33,166 nt of DNA from Sedimentisphaerales bacterium (GCA_030603595.1 JAUVXL010000018.1:1-33166); one strand, 5' to 3'; positions 24,555-33,166 are shown, counted from the stretch's first letter. Program-made: numbers and translations. The notes: generated from the letters alone by a model not told the origin.

Positions 24555-24582
24555 CTGGATTCCTGCTTGCACAGGAATGACA
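24555..24582. repeat. dispersed palindromic repeat, copy 4 of 4
   Basis: CTGGATTCCTGC-ttgca-CAGGAATGACA, a single module of the family at 5176, 9644 and 12885. It lies just past the end of the acyltransferase gene, between two convergent genes. Confidence 0.75.
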
Positions 24583-24596
24583 AATTGAGTCAGTTG

Positions 24597-25652
24597 TTAG
24601 CTGATTATTCTCTTCACGTATGGGATGTTTAGTATTAGCGATGAGGCGAGGTAGCAGGCGATGAATGCTGCCAGGGGGCCGACTGTCATGGTGAAGAGCA
24701 GGCCTTCGTCGGCGGATTCGTCGCTGAATTTGTACCGCATAAACGCCAGCATCAGAGGGTGCATCATGTATATTCCGAGTGTTGTCGATGCCATCCATTC
24801 GACGGTTGTCTTGGGGATGCCCTTGAGCGGTTTGGCCCTCTGGCCGATGAGATAGACGGCCCAGAAGATGCCTATTCCCATCGCCAATTGAGGGGGGCTA
24901 AAGCCGTCGTAGAGGAAATTAAATATCGTTTTGCTGTGGCCCAGACGGTCTATAAACGGATAGGCGAGCAAGGTTATATATGCGGCGCAAACTGCTACGG
25001 CGATAAGGAGATACCTGAACGGGATTTTCTTCGGGTTGGCGCGTACGATCTCATAGCCGATCATGTAGTAGGCGATGTAGGGGATGAACATTGTGAAAAT
25101 CGTTCTCTTGTTGCCCAGGTACAGATTGTTTATGGGCGAGTAGATTCCCGCCAGGAGAAAGATGATGGCGATTAGAAGGATTCTCTGGGCTGATGTGGAG
25201 TGCTTTACGAAGACGCGAAGGGGCGGCGTGACGAGATAGAGGGCCGGTATCATCCAGACGTACCAGAGGTGGTAATATGGGTCGGCCCTGAAAACAAGCT
25301 CGGCGGCCCTCAATACTGTCATATCTTCTTTGTCCACGACCGCCCTGATAACGAGATAAAGGGCCGACCAGAATATTACGGGCACGCCGATTCTGTACAT
25401 CCGCCTCCTGTAGAAAGACATCGCCGATTCATCCCTGGGGTTGTTGAGCAGGAGGGTGCCGCTGGTCATCACGAAAACTGGAATTACGAACAGGCTCACC
25501 AGGTGAATCCACTTGAGAATCCACCAGTTAACGCCGAGCGGCGAGGCGGTGTAGCTCGACCAAATCGCAATGTGGCCCGTAACCACGCAATAGATCGCGA
25601 TAATCCGCAAAACGTTGATGTACTGAATACTTGTGGATTTTTCGCGCACCAC
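24597..25652 (-). CDS. acyltransferase family 3 membrane protein
   Basis: A 351-residue integral membrane protein of the acyltransferase-3 (OafA/WecH-like) family with about ten hydrophobic helices. The N-terminal signature is INVLRIIAIYCVVTGHI with the conserved His in the first helix, followed by RRRMYRIGVPVIFWSALY, HLWYVWMIPALYLVTPPL and a late LGIYMMHPLM. Members transfer acetyl or other acyl groups to sugars of exported glycans or antibiotics. The most likely start is GTG at 25652 with AGGAG at 25660-25664 seven bases upstream; a TTG start at 25679 is possible but has no clear site. The acceptor is unknown. It stands alone on its strand. Confidence 0.83.
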   Translation of the reverse strand: MVREKSTSIQYINVLRIIAIYCVVTGHIAIWSSYTASPLGVNWWILKWIHLVSLFVIPVFVMTSGTLLLNNPRDESAMSFYRRRMYRIGVPVIFWSALYLVIRAVVDKEDMTVLRAAELVFRADPYYHLWYVWMIPALYLVTPPLRVFVKHSTSAQRILLIAIIFLLAGIYSPINNLYLGNKRTIFTMFIPYIAYYMIGYEIVRANPKKIPFRYLLIAVAVCAAYITLLAYPFIDRLGHSKTIFNFLYDGFSPPQLAMGIGIFWAVYLIGQRAKPLKGIPKTTVEWMASTTLGIYMMHPLMLAFMRYKFSDESADEGLLFTMTVGPLAAFIACYLASSLILNIPYVKRIIS

Positions 25653-25857
25653 GCCGGGGCTCCTGCCAATTCTTTCCAATTTTCACACTATTCTCACTCT
25701 CCCAAAACAATCCAGTCAAACTCCGCGTCCCAGGATTTTAGCCGCGACGAGCGGCAATTCAAGGATAAATACGGCCAAACATTCCCAATTCTCCCCGGCC
25801 GGTGCCGGAATCGAGAGCTTATGCCATTCTATCAGGCGACATTTGTACTAAAGATGC

Positions 25858-25886
25858 TTGCTTTATTGGCTCAAATGCTTTAGAAT
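25858..25886 (+). promoter_or_regulatory. sigma-70-like promoter of the CotH/lamin-tail gene
   Basis: TTGCTT (25858-25863), a 17-base spacer and TAGAAT (25881-25886) lie ~100 bases before the start codon. No other signal is seen in the 336-bp gap between the acyltransferase and CotH genes, which otherwise looks empty. Confidence 0.45.
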
Positions 25887-25988
25887 ACGGTATCTGGCCT
25901 GTGTGGCAAGTTTTTCCATAAGGCAGTGTTGCAGGGATTGAATCTCAGGCGGCATTGTGGCATATTCGGATGAGGAAGAATAGGCAAG

Positions 25989-28900
25989 ATGCGTTTCTCG
26001 GCGAAAACTGCGTTGATGTTACTGTTGATAGCCGTTATTGCCGGCTGGGCGGCGGCCATATCCGTTCCAAACGGCGATCTTGACGGCGATCACGATATTG
26101 ACGGACGGGATTTGCAGATACTCGCCGAGAGATGGCTGGATCCGGACTGCCTGCCCGGCGGCTGCGATGAAGATATTGCCGGCGAGGACGGTGTAAATGC
26201 AGCGGATTTTGCCGCTCTGGCCGAATACTGGGGGGCCCGAGGCACCAATGTTGTCATCAATGAGTTCATGGCCGTCAACAAGTACTCAAACTATACTACT
26301 GTCGAAGGACAGCCGGCGTATTCGGACTGGGTGGAGATTTACAACCCCGGTCCGGGCGATGTAGATCTGTCGGGCTGGTTCCTCACGGACGAGGAAGATG
26401 AGCTTGCGAAATGGCCTCTGCCCGACATAGTGCTCGGCGCCGACGAGTACCTTTTGGTCTTCTGCTCCGACATCAGTTCCGACGACCACCCTACGAACTA
26501 CCCGTATTTCGACGGCGTTTACTATCACACCAACTTCCAGCTCGGCGGCGACGGTGAATATCTCGCCCTGGTGGACGGGCACAATTACATAATTCACGAG
26601 TACCGCTCGTGCGAGTACGGCTTCGATCGCTTCGGCTACCCCCCGCAGCAGCAGGATATGTCGTACGGTTTGTACGGCTCGGAAGAGCAGTATTTCCCGT
26701 CTCCGACGCCGGGCAGCGCCAACGCATCCGGGTATGAAGAAATGTCCGGCGAGGTCCTTTTCTCTCGAGAGTCCGGAACTTTTACGAACAGTTTCCAGTT
26801 GACCCTGAGCACGGCGGACTCAAGCGCGGTAATCCGATACACTACGGACGGGTCGGTCCCAACGAGCTCGTCCACGCAATATACTGCTCCGCTGACGATC
26901 AATAACGTCACTGAGGTCATCGCACGGGTATTTGAGGCGGGCAAGGCGCCGGGCCCGTTTGCAAGCCGAATTTACGTGGCGTTGGCCGGCGACGCGGCAA
27001 GCTTCAACTCGAATATACCGATCGTTGTGGTGGATACTCACGGCGGCGGCATCAGCGGCAGTTATTACCGCAGGTGCTCTGCGGTATTTATCGAAAGACC
27101 GGTCATCGGAGGACGCGCCAACATCACCGACTCGGCTGATTTCGCCGGCAGGTGCGGTATAAGAGTTCGCGGCTCATCCACTGCCGGCGCCCCAAAACAG
27201 CAATTCTCCTTTGAAACCTGGGACGAACGCGACAACGACGAAAGGGCTTCTGTCTTTGGCCTGCCTGCAGATTCCGACTGGGTTCTCTACGCACCGTTAA
27301 TATACGACCGCGCCCTTATCAACAACCCGCTGGCTTACGAGTTGAGCAGGCAGGTTGGCCGCTATGCCGCCCGAACACGCGCATGCGAGCTGTATCTGAA
27401 CACCGGCGGCGGCAAGGTCACACAGAGCAACTACTGGGGCCTGTATTTCTTCATGGAGAAAATCAGAATCAATCCTGATCGCGTCGATACCGGAGCGCTC
27501 GAACCCTGGGACAGCACAGAGCCCAAAGTCAGCGGAGGCTATATCCTGGCTGTTGACCGACCAGACGACGATCCGGGCGAGGAGAGTTTTCAGGCCGCAA
27601 ACCAAACGTTCAACTATATCGACACACCGGCGACACAACTGACCGGCACTCAAAAGAACTGGATAAGGGATTGGCTCAATGAATTCGGCGACGCCCTTTA
27701 CGGATCTGACTACACCGATCCGCTCACCGGCTATGCCAAGTATATCGACGTAGGCTCTCATATCGATCACGGCCTGCTCAACATGCTGCCGTTGAATGTG
27801 GACGCCTATCGGCTGAGCGGCTATATGGTGAAATTGCGCGGCGGGAAATTGGAGGCCGGGCCTATCTGGGACTATGATCGGGCATTCGAATCGACCGACA
27901 GCAGGGACGACAACCCGGAGGCCTGGGACCAGTACGGGGGCTCGAGTTTCTTTGGCTATGTATGGTACGACCGATTTCACCAGGATATTGATTACTGGCA
28001 GAGGTATATCGATCGTTGGTATGAGCTCAGGCTGGACCAGTTCAGCACGGAGAATCTCCACAGCACTATTGACGGGATGGCCGACGAGATCAGAGAGGCC
28101 GCCGACCGCAACTATGCAAGATGGAGCGGCTATCCGCCCAGATTCGGTGGCTTCCAGGGTGAAATCGACCACATGAAAGACTGGCTTGAGACCAGGGCAA
28201 ACTGGATTGACAGGCAATTTGTCAGGCCGCCCGCGATGATCCCCAATGGCGGTTATGTTAAAGCCGGCAGCACCGTTACTCTGACCAATCCCAATGGAGC
28301 CGGCACTATCTACTACACTCTTGACGGCTCGGATCCTCGCGAGTTCGGCTCCTCTTCCGGCGAAGTCATAACGCTTAGCGCCGAGGATGCGCCCAAGAAA
28401 GTTCTCGTGCCCACCGGCCCGGTCAGTGACAATTGGAAAGGCGGCAACGAGCCCTTCGACGATACGCTCTGGAATCATGGCAATTACGTTTCGGACAAGA
28501 CCGGCGGCGTCGGCTACGATGAAAGCTCCGACTATAGGCCCTACATCAGCTACGACGTCGGAAGTCTGATGAACGGCGATTTGAATCCCAGCGCCAACAA
28601 TACCTGCTACGTCCGCATTCCTTTTAGCGTCACTGCCGAGGACCTGGCGAATTTACAGTCTTTAACTCTCAAGGTTCGCTGCGACGACGGCTTTATCGCC
28701 TATCTCAACGGGCGCACGCCCGATGTCGCCCGCACGACTAATGCGCCGAGCAGCCCTGCCTGGAACTCGAGTTCAAACGGCATCGGCCCCGAAGGCGCCG
28801 CATTCAAGACATTCAACATATCTTCTTATATCGGTTTCTTGAACGCCGGCGACAATATCCTCGCGGTCCACGGGCTAAATGCAAGCAATACGAGTTCTGA

Positions 28901-31217
28901 CTTTCTGGTCTCTGCCGCCTTGGAGGCCGGCCTGGAAGGCGAGGGCGACAGCAACAGCCCCGGTGATATTTCGCCGCGCGCCATCAGATATACCGGCACG
29001 CCCATCACGTTGGATCTCAGCACGGAAATCACCGCACGCGTGCTGGTCGGCAGTAATGCTTACAGCCCATGGAGCGGACTGGCGGAGATTAGCTTCAGTG
29101 TCTCTCCTGTCGCTGAGAGTCTGCGTATCACCGAGATTATGTATCATCCCCAGGACACAAACGATCCTGAGGATCCGAATAAGGAGTATATTGAGCTGCA
29201 GAACATCGGCCCGGAGGCGATAAACCTGAATCAGGTCCGGTTCACCAACGGAATCGACTTCACATTCGGCGATATAGACCTCGATCCGTGCGAATATGTG
29301 GTGGTCGTGGCCAAACAGTCGGTTTTCGAGGCGAAGTATCCGAGCTTCGGCGGCGTCTTTGGCGGCGAATATACGGGCAGGCTGGATAACGGCGGCGAGC
29401 GAATCGAACTGGTCGATGCAATCGGGCGGACGATCCACAATTTCAGGTATGAAGACGGCTGGCGAAGCATCACGGACGGCGACGGCTTTTCGCTGACTAT
29501 TATAGATACGAGCGAGACGCCGCCGATTGTCTCGGAAGACGGTCTTGTTGCTCACTGGAAGCTTGACGAAAGCTCCGGCAGTACGGCGGCGGACAGCGTA
29601 GGGACCAATAACGGTGCGATTCACGGAAATCCGACGTGGACTGCCGGGCGGGCCGATGGCGCGTTGAATTTGGACGGCGCCGGAGATTATGTTTTGGCCT
29701 CTTCGACAGGGCCTTTGACCGGCGGCAGTGTAACGGTTTCGACGTGGGTGAAGATCACCGGCCTTACGGGGGTTTGGAACCCCATATTGACGCAGCATGA
29801 TGAGACCAACAACGGCTACTATTTGTATGTTTTCGAGGGCGAGCCCACATTTTCCGTTTGGATGAGCATGGCCAATGCCGAAGCGATCAGCTCCGAAGCA
29901 ATCGGCTGGAACGAATGGCATCACCTTGCCGGGACTAATGACGGCTCGACTATAAGGCTCTACGTTGACGGCAGCGCGAAGGCCTCGGCATCCTCGACCG
30001 GTTTGACGGGAGTAGATTACGACCTCTATATTGGCCATGACTACTCATCTCTTGCGTGCTTCAGTGGAGTTATCGACGATGTTCGCATCTATGATCGGGC
30101 GCTGAGTGATTACGAATTCGGGGTATCGAGCGATTTGCAGGACCGCTGGGGCGAAAAGGACTCGTGGCGGGCAAGCGCGTATGTGGACGGCTCGCCCGGA
30201 TGGGACGATAGCGGCATTCTGCCCAATCCCGGCGCAATAGTCATCAACGAGGTCCTTGCCCATTCTCACGGCGTCGCTGCGGATTGGATTGAGCTTTACA
30301 ACACGACGGATTCTCAGATTGATATCGGCGGGTGGTATCTCAGCGACAGCGACGATGATTTGCAGAAGTATATGATAGCCGGCGGGACAAAGATCAACGC
30401 GTACGACTACCTCGTCTTCCACGAAGACGCCAATTTCGGCGAATCGAGCAGCGATCCGGGTAAAGTCACGGGCTTCGCCTTTAGCGAGAACGGCGAAGAG
30501 GCCTATCTTAGCTCCGCCCAGGCCGGCGTCATAACCGGCTACCGGGCGAGAGAAGACTTCGGCGCGTCGCAAACCGGCGTGTCGTTCGGGAGGTACTTCA
30601 AGAGGAGCACGGGCAACTACAACTTTGTCTCGATGGATCATATTACACTGGGCGCCGCCAACGCCTATCCGAAGGTCGGGCCAATAGTCATCAGCGAGAT
30701 TATGTACAACCCGCAATCCGATGACCAGAATCGGGAGTTCATCGAGCTTCATAACATCAGCTCTTCAGCCGTGACTCTGTATGATTCGAGTGTAGGGCTG
30801 CCGTGGAAGTTCACGGACGGCGTCGATTACACATTCCCGGATTATCCCGGCTTGACGTTGAGTGCAGGCGGGTATGCTGTTCTGGCCAAGGACATTCCCT
30901 CCTACATCAGCGAATACGGTATGCCGCCCTTCGATGTTACGATACTTGGGCCGTACGCCGGTAAGTTGAGCAACGGCGGCGAGAAACTGGAGCTGGGCAT
31001 GCCAGGCGACCTCGACGAGGGCGACATTCGCCACTACATCCGCATCGACAGAATCAACTACAGCGACGGCTCTCATCCGGAGAATTGCCCCGGCGACGTG
31101 GACCTCTGGCCGATGGGCGCCGACGGCGAAGGCTCTTCGCTCGAGCGAATAGAGGCGATACTCTACGGCAACGACCCCAACAACTGGAGCGAGAGCCCCC
31201 CGTCACCGGGCTCATAG
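25989..31217 (+). CDS. giant exported CotH-kinase / lamin-tail / LamG protein
   Basis: A 1742-residue secreted multidomain protein. Order: signal peptide (1-23); dockerin-type calcium repeats (~29-82, DLDGDHDIDGRDLQILAERW and DGVNAADFAALAEYW); lamin-tail domain 1 (~88-245); chitobiase-type beta domain (~253-335); CotH kinase-like domain (~340-740, YWGLYFFMEKIRI and GPIWDYDRAF with the metal-binding Asp); a second chitobiase-type domain (~746-1040) split by an inserted ~200-residue beta domain; lamin-tail 2 (~1042-1400) split by a LamG/concanavalin-like domain (~1184-1378); lamin-tail 3 (~1414-1555) and 4 (~1562-1742). CotH proteins phosphorylate other proteins in spore coats; the planctomycete relatives are uncharacterised. 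No PEP-CTERM or sortase motif ends it. Likely a cell-surface or matrix protein. AGGAAG precedes the ATG. Confidence 0.85.
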   Translation: MRFSAKTALMLLLIAVIAGWAAAISVPNGDLDGDHDIDGRDLQILAERWLDPDCLPGGCDEDIAGEDGVNAADFAALAEYWGARGTNVVINEFMAVNKYSNYTTVEGQPAYSDWVEIYNPGPGDVDLSGWFLTDEEDELAKWPLPDIVLGADEYLLVFCSDISSDDHPTNYPYFDGVYYHTNFQLGGDGEYLALVDGHNYIIHEYRSCEYGFDRFGYPPQQQDMSYGLYGSEEQYFPSPTPGSANASGYEEMSGEVLFSRESGTFTNSFQLTLSTADSSAVIRYTTDGSVPTSSSTQYTAPLTINNVTEVIARVFEAGKAPGPFASRIYVALAGDAASFNSNIPIVVVDTHGGGISGSYYRRCSAVFIERPVIGGRANITDSADFAGRCGIRVRGSSTAGAPKQQFSFETWDERDNDERASVFGLPADSDWVLYAPLIYDRALINNPLAYELSRQVGRYAARTRACELYLNTGGGKVTQSNYWGLYFFMEKIRINPDRVDTGALEPWDSTEPKVSGGYILAVDRPDDDPGEESFQAANQTFNYIDTPATQLTGTQKNWIRDWLNEFGDALYGSDYTDPLTGYAKYIDVGSHIDHGLLNMLPLNVDAYRLSGYMVKLRGGKLEAGPIWDYDRAFESTDSRDDNPEAWDQYGGSSFFGYVWYDRFHQDIDYWQRYIDRWYELRLDQFSTENLHSTIDGMADEIREAADRNYARWSGYPPRFGGFQGEIDHMKDWLETRANWIDRQFVRPPAMIPNGGYVKAGSTVTLTNPNGAGTIYYTLDGSDPREFGSSSGEVITLSAEDAPKKVLVPTGPVSDNWKGGNEPFDDTLWNHGNYVSDKTGGVGYDESSDYRPYISYDVGSLMNGDLNPSANNTCYVRIPFSVTAEDLANLQSLTLKVRCDDGFIAYLNGRTPDVARTTNAPSSPAWNSSSNGIGPEGAAFKTFNISSYIGFLNAGDNILAVHGLNASNTSSDFLVSAALEAGLEGEGDSNSPGDISPRAIRYTGTPITLDLSTEITARVLVGSNAYSPWSGLAEISFSVSPVAESLRITEIMYHPQDTNDPEDPNKEYIELQNIGPEAINLNQVRFTNGIDFTFGDIDLDPCEYVVVVAKQSVFEAKYPSFGGVFGGEYTGRLDNGGERIELVDAIGRTIHNFRYEDGWRSITDGDGFSLTIIDTSETPPIVSEDGLVAHWKLDESSGSTAADSVGTNNGAIHGNPTWTAGRADGALNLDGAGDYVLASSTGPLTGGSVTVSTWVKITGLTGVWNPILTQHDETNNGYYLYVFEGEPTFSVWMSMANAEAISSEAIGWNEWHHLAGTNDGSTIRLYVDGSAKASASSTGLTGVDYDLYIGHDYSSLACFSGVIDDVRIYDRALSDYEFGVSSDLQDRWGEKDSWRASAYVDGSPGWDDSGILPNPGAIVINEVLAHSHGVAADWIELYNTTDSQIDIGGWYLSDSDDDLQKYMIAGGTKINAYDYLVFHEDANFGESSSDPGKVTGFAFSENGEEAYLSSAQAGVITGYRAREDFGASQTGVSFGRYFKRSTGNYNFVSMDHITLGAANAYPKVGPIVISEIMYNPQSDDQNREFIELHNISSSAVTLYDSSVGLPWKFTDGVDYTFPDYPGLTLSAGGYAVLAKDIPSYISEYGMPPFDVTILGPYAGKLSNGGEKLELGMPGDLDEGDIRHYIRIDRINYSDGSHPENCPGDVDLWPMGADGEGSSLERIEAILYGNDPNNWSESPPSPGS

Positions 31218-31260
31218 GACCGCGGACATCGAGAGTAGAGTGTGCTCGATAGATATGAAA

Positions 31261-31280
31261 AAACCGGAACCGTCCGGTTT
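31261..31280. terminator. hairpin after the CotH/lamin-tail gene
   Basis: AAACCGGA-accg-TCCGGTTT, an 8-bp perfect stem 43 bases past the stop. A run of A's sits on its left side, so the T-tract is on the minus strand; on the plus strand only TTT follows. It may be bidirectional. Confidence 0.45.
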
Positions 31281-31321
31281 GGCCGCCACAATAAATGTGC
31301 GGGGGGAGGGTAACTTAAGCA

Positions 31322-31428
31322 CTCTAACAAAACTCCACCTGTCTTCCGAGTCCCGACGCGCCGGGAAGGAATCTGCTCAAACAGCTTCGCGAAGCGATTC
31401 CTCATCTCAAAGTCAGCTTTTGTTAGAG
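31322..31428. other. 107-nt cruciform-like structured element (attC-like?)
   Basis: CTCTAACAAAA (31322-31332) and TTTTGTTAGAG (31418-31428) are perfect complements closing an 85-nt interior with its own stems: TCCCG/CGGGA (31351-31366) and AGGAATC/GATTCCT (31367-31402), the latter enclosing a palindrome GCTTCGCGAAGC (31384-31395). The outer TCTAAC...GTTAGA boxes, the length and the central GCTTCGC palindrome recall integron attC sites. The first base of the outer box (C, not purine) and the position of the unpaired base do not fit the consensus. It could instead be a structured RNA, MITE or processing signal. Confidence 0.45.
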
Positions 31429-31916
31429 CCCCTTAGTGTTTTCTTGGGGGAGTGTGGCTAATTTTTCTGGCATTCGCCTGCGGCGAATTGATAGTACGGC
31501 TTTACACTCATTTCCAGGCCTTCGACTCGTTTGCCGATGTATGCTGTTTCACAGCATTACAAGCCCCGACCGTAAGCTTGTCCCTTATGGGGGAGGGGGT
31601 TTACTACCCCAGCGCTTACGCTTCGGGCTTGTGGGTTTTTATCCCGGCGCTTACGCTTTGGAAACTGCATATTGCCGCATATATGCACACAGAGGCACGC
31701 CCAAACAAAGTTTGAGCGTGCCACCCTTGGTCAGAATGGCACGGGAAAATTGGCTGCCAGAAAATCCGGCCACACCCTTTCTTGGGTTCCCTGATTTTTA
31801 TGCTTCTCGAAAGGAGCATCTTGTTTTATACTCCGAGTAAATCCGGGTTTTCGACTCTCTGCAGGAGACAGGAAACCAAGACAATAGCATAAGTGGCCGA
31901 AGGAACGTAACAATAT
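31429..31916. other. 488-bp non-coding region with repeat fragments
   Basis: Holds a small ATTCGCC-tgc-GGCGAAT hairpin (31472-31488), a direct repeat of GCGCTTACGCTT (near 31612 and 31652) and the core palindrome of the MITE family (GGCACGCCCAAAC-aaa-GTTTGAGCGTGCC with CACCCTTGG after it, ~31691-31730). GAAGGAAC before 31917 serves the next gene. No coding region is supported. Confidence 0.55.
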
Positions 31917-33023
31917 ATGAATCTTGAAAAAATGCCAACACTGCGAATAGGTGCTTTGGAAGCCGAGATACCCATTGTCCAAGGAGGAATGGGCGTCGGC
32001 ATTTCCTTATCGAATTTAGCCTCAGCGGTCGCAAATGCCGGTGGTATCGGAGTTATTGCGACCCCTGGAATCGGTCAGTTCGAGGCTGATTATGACACAA
32101 ACCCGAGGGATGCGAACAAAAGGGCCTTGGCCAAAGAGATACGAAAGGCTAAAGCTCAGACGAGTGGTCTTATTGGCGTAAATGTAATGGTGGCCCTTTC
32201 CAATTTCGACGACCTTGTGCAATGCTCTGTGGATGAAGGGGTAAATGTGCTTTTCCTTGGCGCCGGACTGCCTTTAGGGCTTCCTGAGACATTACCGCTG
32301 GATAGGCTGGGTGAACTTGCTACGAAGTTTGCCCCTATAGTATCTTCGGGCAGAGCGGCTAAATTAGTGTTCAGGGCTTGGCGGAAACGGTACAACCACG
32401 TACCCGATGCTGTTGTTGTAGAAGGTCCGTTAGCCGGGGGGCATCTTGGCTTCAAAAAAGAGCAGATCGACAATCCTGACTATGCGCTGGAAAAAATACT
32501 GCCTGACGTGATCGCCGTCGTAAAGCCTTATGAAGAGCAATTCAACAGAAGCATTCCAATCATCGCCGCTGGGGGAATATATACAGGTGCGGATATTCAT
32601 AGATTCATGGAGTTGGGCGCCCAGGGAGTGCAGATGGCGACGAGGTTTGTCGCTACTCATGAGTGTGATGGCTCCATGGAATTCAAAGAGGCGTATCTGA
32701 ACTGCAAAAAAGAGGATATTGTCATAATTGACAGCCCCGTCGGATTGCCCGGACGAGCCATAGGGAATAAGTTTCTTGAGCGGGTGTCGTCAGGCGTTAA
32801 AGAGACTTTCAAATGCTCCTGGAAGTGCTTGAGAAGCTGTAATTTTAGGAATGTGCCATATTGCATTGCTCTTGCTTTGACCAACGCCAAGATAGGGAAC
32901 CTTGAAAGCGGTTTTGCTTTTGCGGGGGCTAATGCCTATAGAGTAGATAAAATCGTCTCCGTCAAAGAACTTGTTGAGACTTTAGTTGGGGAATATATGG
33001 CCGTGGTAATGCAGCGATCATAG
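31917..33023 (+). CDS. nitronate monooxygenase-like flavoprotein with Cys cluster
   Basis: A 368-residue FMN-binding TIM-barrel of the nitronate monooxygenase/2-nitropropane dioxygenase/FabK superfamily. The N-terminal PIVQGGMGVGIS, the loop VEGPLAGGHLGF with His176 (the catalytic-base position), and the phosphate-binding PIIAAGGIYTG and GVQMATRFVATHEC are typical. Family reactions include oxidation of nitronates or, for FabK relatives, enoyl-ACP reduction. The C-terminal part carries Cys300, Cys304, Cys308 and Cys316 in CSWKCLRSC...YC, a cluster not needed for NMO chemistry and suited to an iron-sulfur centre or redox link; I believe anaerobes have such a clade. No signal peptide. GAAGGAAC is the ribosome site. 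The gene is more AT-rich than the sugar genes. Confidence 0.85.
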   Translation: MNLEKMPTLRIGALEAEIPIVQGGMGVGISLSNLASAVANAGGIGVIATPGIGQFEADYDTNPRDANKRALAKEIRKAKAQTSGLIGVNVMVALSNFDDLVQCSVDEGVNVLFLGAGLPLGLPETLPLDRLGELATKFAPIVSSGRAAKLVFRAWRKRYNHVPDAVVVEGPLAGGHLGFKKEQIDNPDYALEKILPDVIAVVKPYEEQFNRSIPIIAAGGIYTGADIHRFMELGAQGVQMATRFVATHECDGSMEFKEAYLNCKKEDIVIIDSPVGLPGRAIGNKFLERVSSGVKETFKCSWKCLRSCNFRNVPYCIALALTNAKIGNLESGFAFAGANAYRVDKIVSVKELVETLVGEYMAVVMQRS

Positions 33024-33166
33024 GAGTATTAGTCTCTTACAAATAAAATTGAACGCAAAATGGTCATAAAATATAAATCATCATGCAAATACGCCTCTCA
33101 GCGAGGGGATGATATACATTTCACGCAGTTTCAAAGCTGTTGCAGTAACTCTGCGTCCCAAAGCAG
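33024..33166. other. trailing non-coding sequence
   Basis: AT-rich sequence up to the window edge. No gene or clear terminator seen. Confidence 0.4.

Noticed and set aside
16257-31730. Possible CRISPR or tandem array from the recurring palindromes
   Set aside because: Copies are kilobases apart, variably truncated and in both orientations; there is no regular spacing and no cas gene.
31436-31840. 134-codon frame upstream of the nitronate monooxygenase-like gene
   Set aside because: It runs through known repeat fragments (GCGCTTACGCTT units, MITE core), has no ribosome site and no family likeness.

Overview
The window looks like chromosomal DNA from a planctomycete, most likely of the Phycisphaerae/Sedimentisphaerales type. 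This is inferred from gene content and not from any marker rRNA. The pointers are secreted DUF1080, ThuA and sugar-isomerase proteins, Tat-exported Gfo/Idh/MocA and nitrilase-like enzymes, a CotH/lamin-tail giant protein with a dockerin-like head, an RSTGPKT-type gene remnant, and many short palindromic dispersed repeats. No rRNA, tRNA, CRISPR array or transposase gene was recognised.

Layout. 1-3.9 kb: a Tat-exported nitrilase-fold protein (-), divergent from a GH172/DUF2961 glycosidase (+), then a tail-anchored HTH protein (-). 4.1-9.6 kb: a same-strand sugar cluster made of a ThuA lipoprotein, a D-psicose/D-tagatose 3-epimerase-like enzyme, an exported DUF1080-ThuA fusion and an exported ADP-ribosylglycohydrolase-fold protein. 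Facing it is a GH97 glycosidase (-). 11.9-15.2 kb: a CPBP membrane protease (-), then MurA and an AsmA-like protein (+), which are the most housekeeping-like genes here. 15.2-16.2 kb: an exported TIM-barrel isomerase. 16.25-20.6 kb: an accessory patch with a MITE-like repeat, a fibronectin-III tail fragment, an AT-rich winged-helix/TIR-domain gene, a GxxExxY gene between ~105-bp direct repeats, a Tat-exported TIM-barrel protein and a decayed RSTGPKT gene. 21.1-24.4 kb: a Gfo/Idh/MocA oxidoreductase coupled to an exported HEAT-repeat protein. 24.6-25.7 kb: an acyltransferase-3 membrane protein (-). 26-31.2 kb: a 1742-residue exported CotH-kinase/lamin-tail/LamG protein. 31.3-33.0 kb: a structured non-coding element and a nitronate monooxygenase-like flavoprotein with a cysteine cluster.

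Functional reading (inference). Glycosidases (GH172, GH97), a sugar dehydrogenase family (Gfo/Idh/MocA), DUF1080 (3-keto-glycoside lyase/hydrolase/hydratase family), sugar epimerases and ThuA proteins are the parts expected for oxidation-assisted (3-keto) glycan breakdown, most of it outside the cytoplasm. The most unusual features are the DUF1080-ThuA fusion with an A7 run and an internal start at its seam, two domain-within-domain insertions in the CotH protein, a leader with two mutually exclusive hairpins before the ThuA lipoprotein gene, and a 107-nt cruciform-like element near 31.4 kb that resembles an integron attC site without fully matching one.
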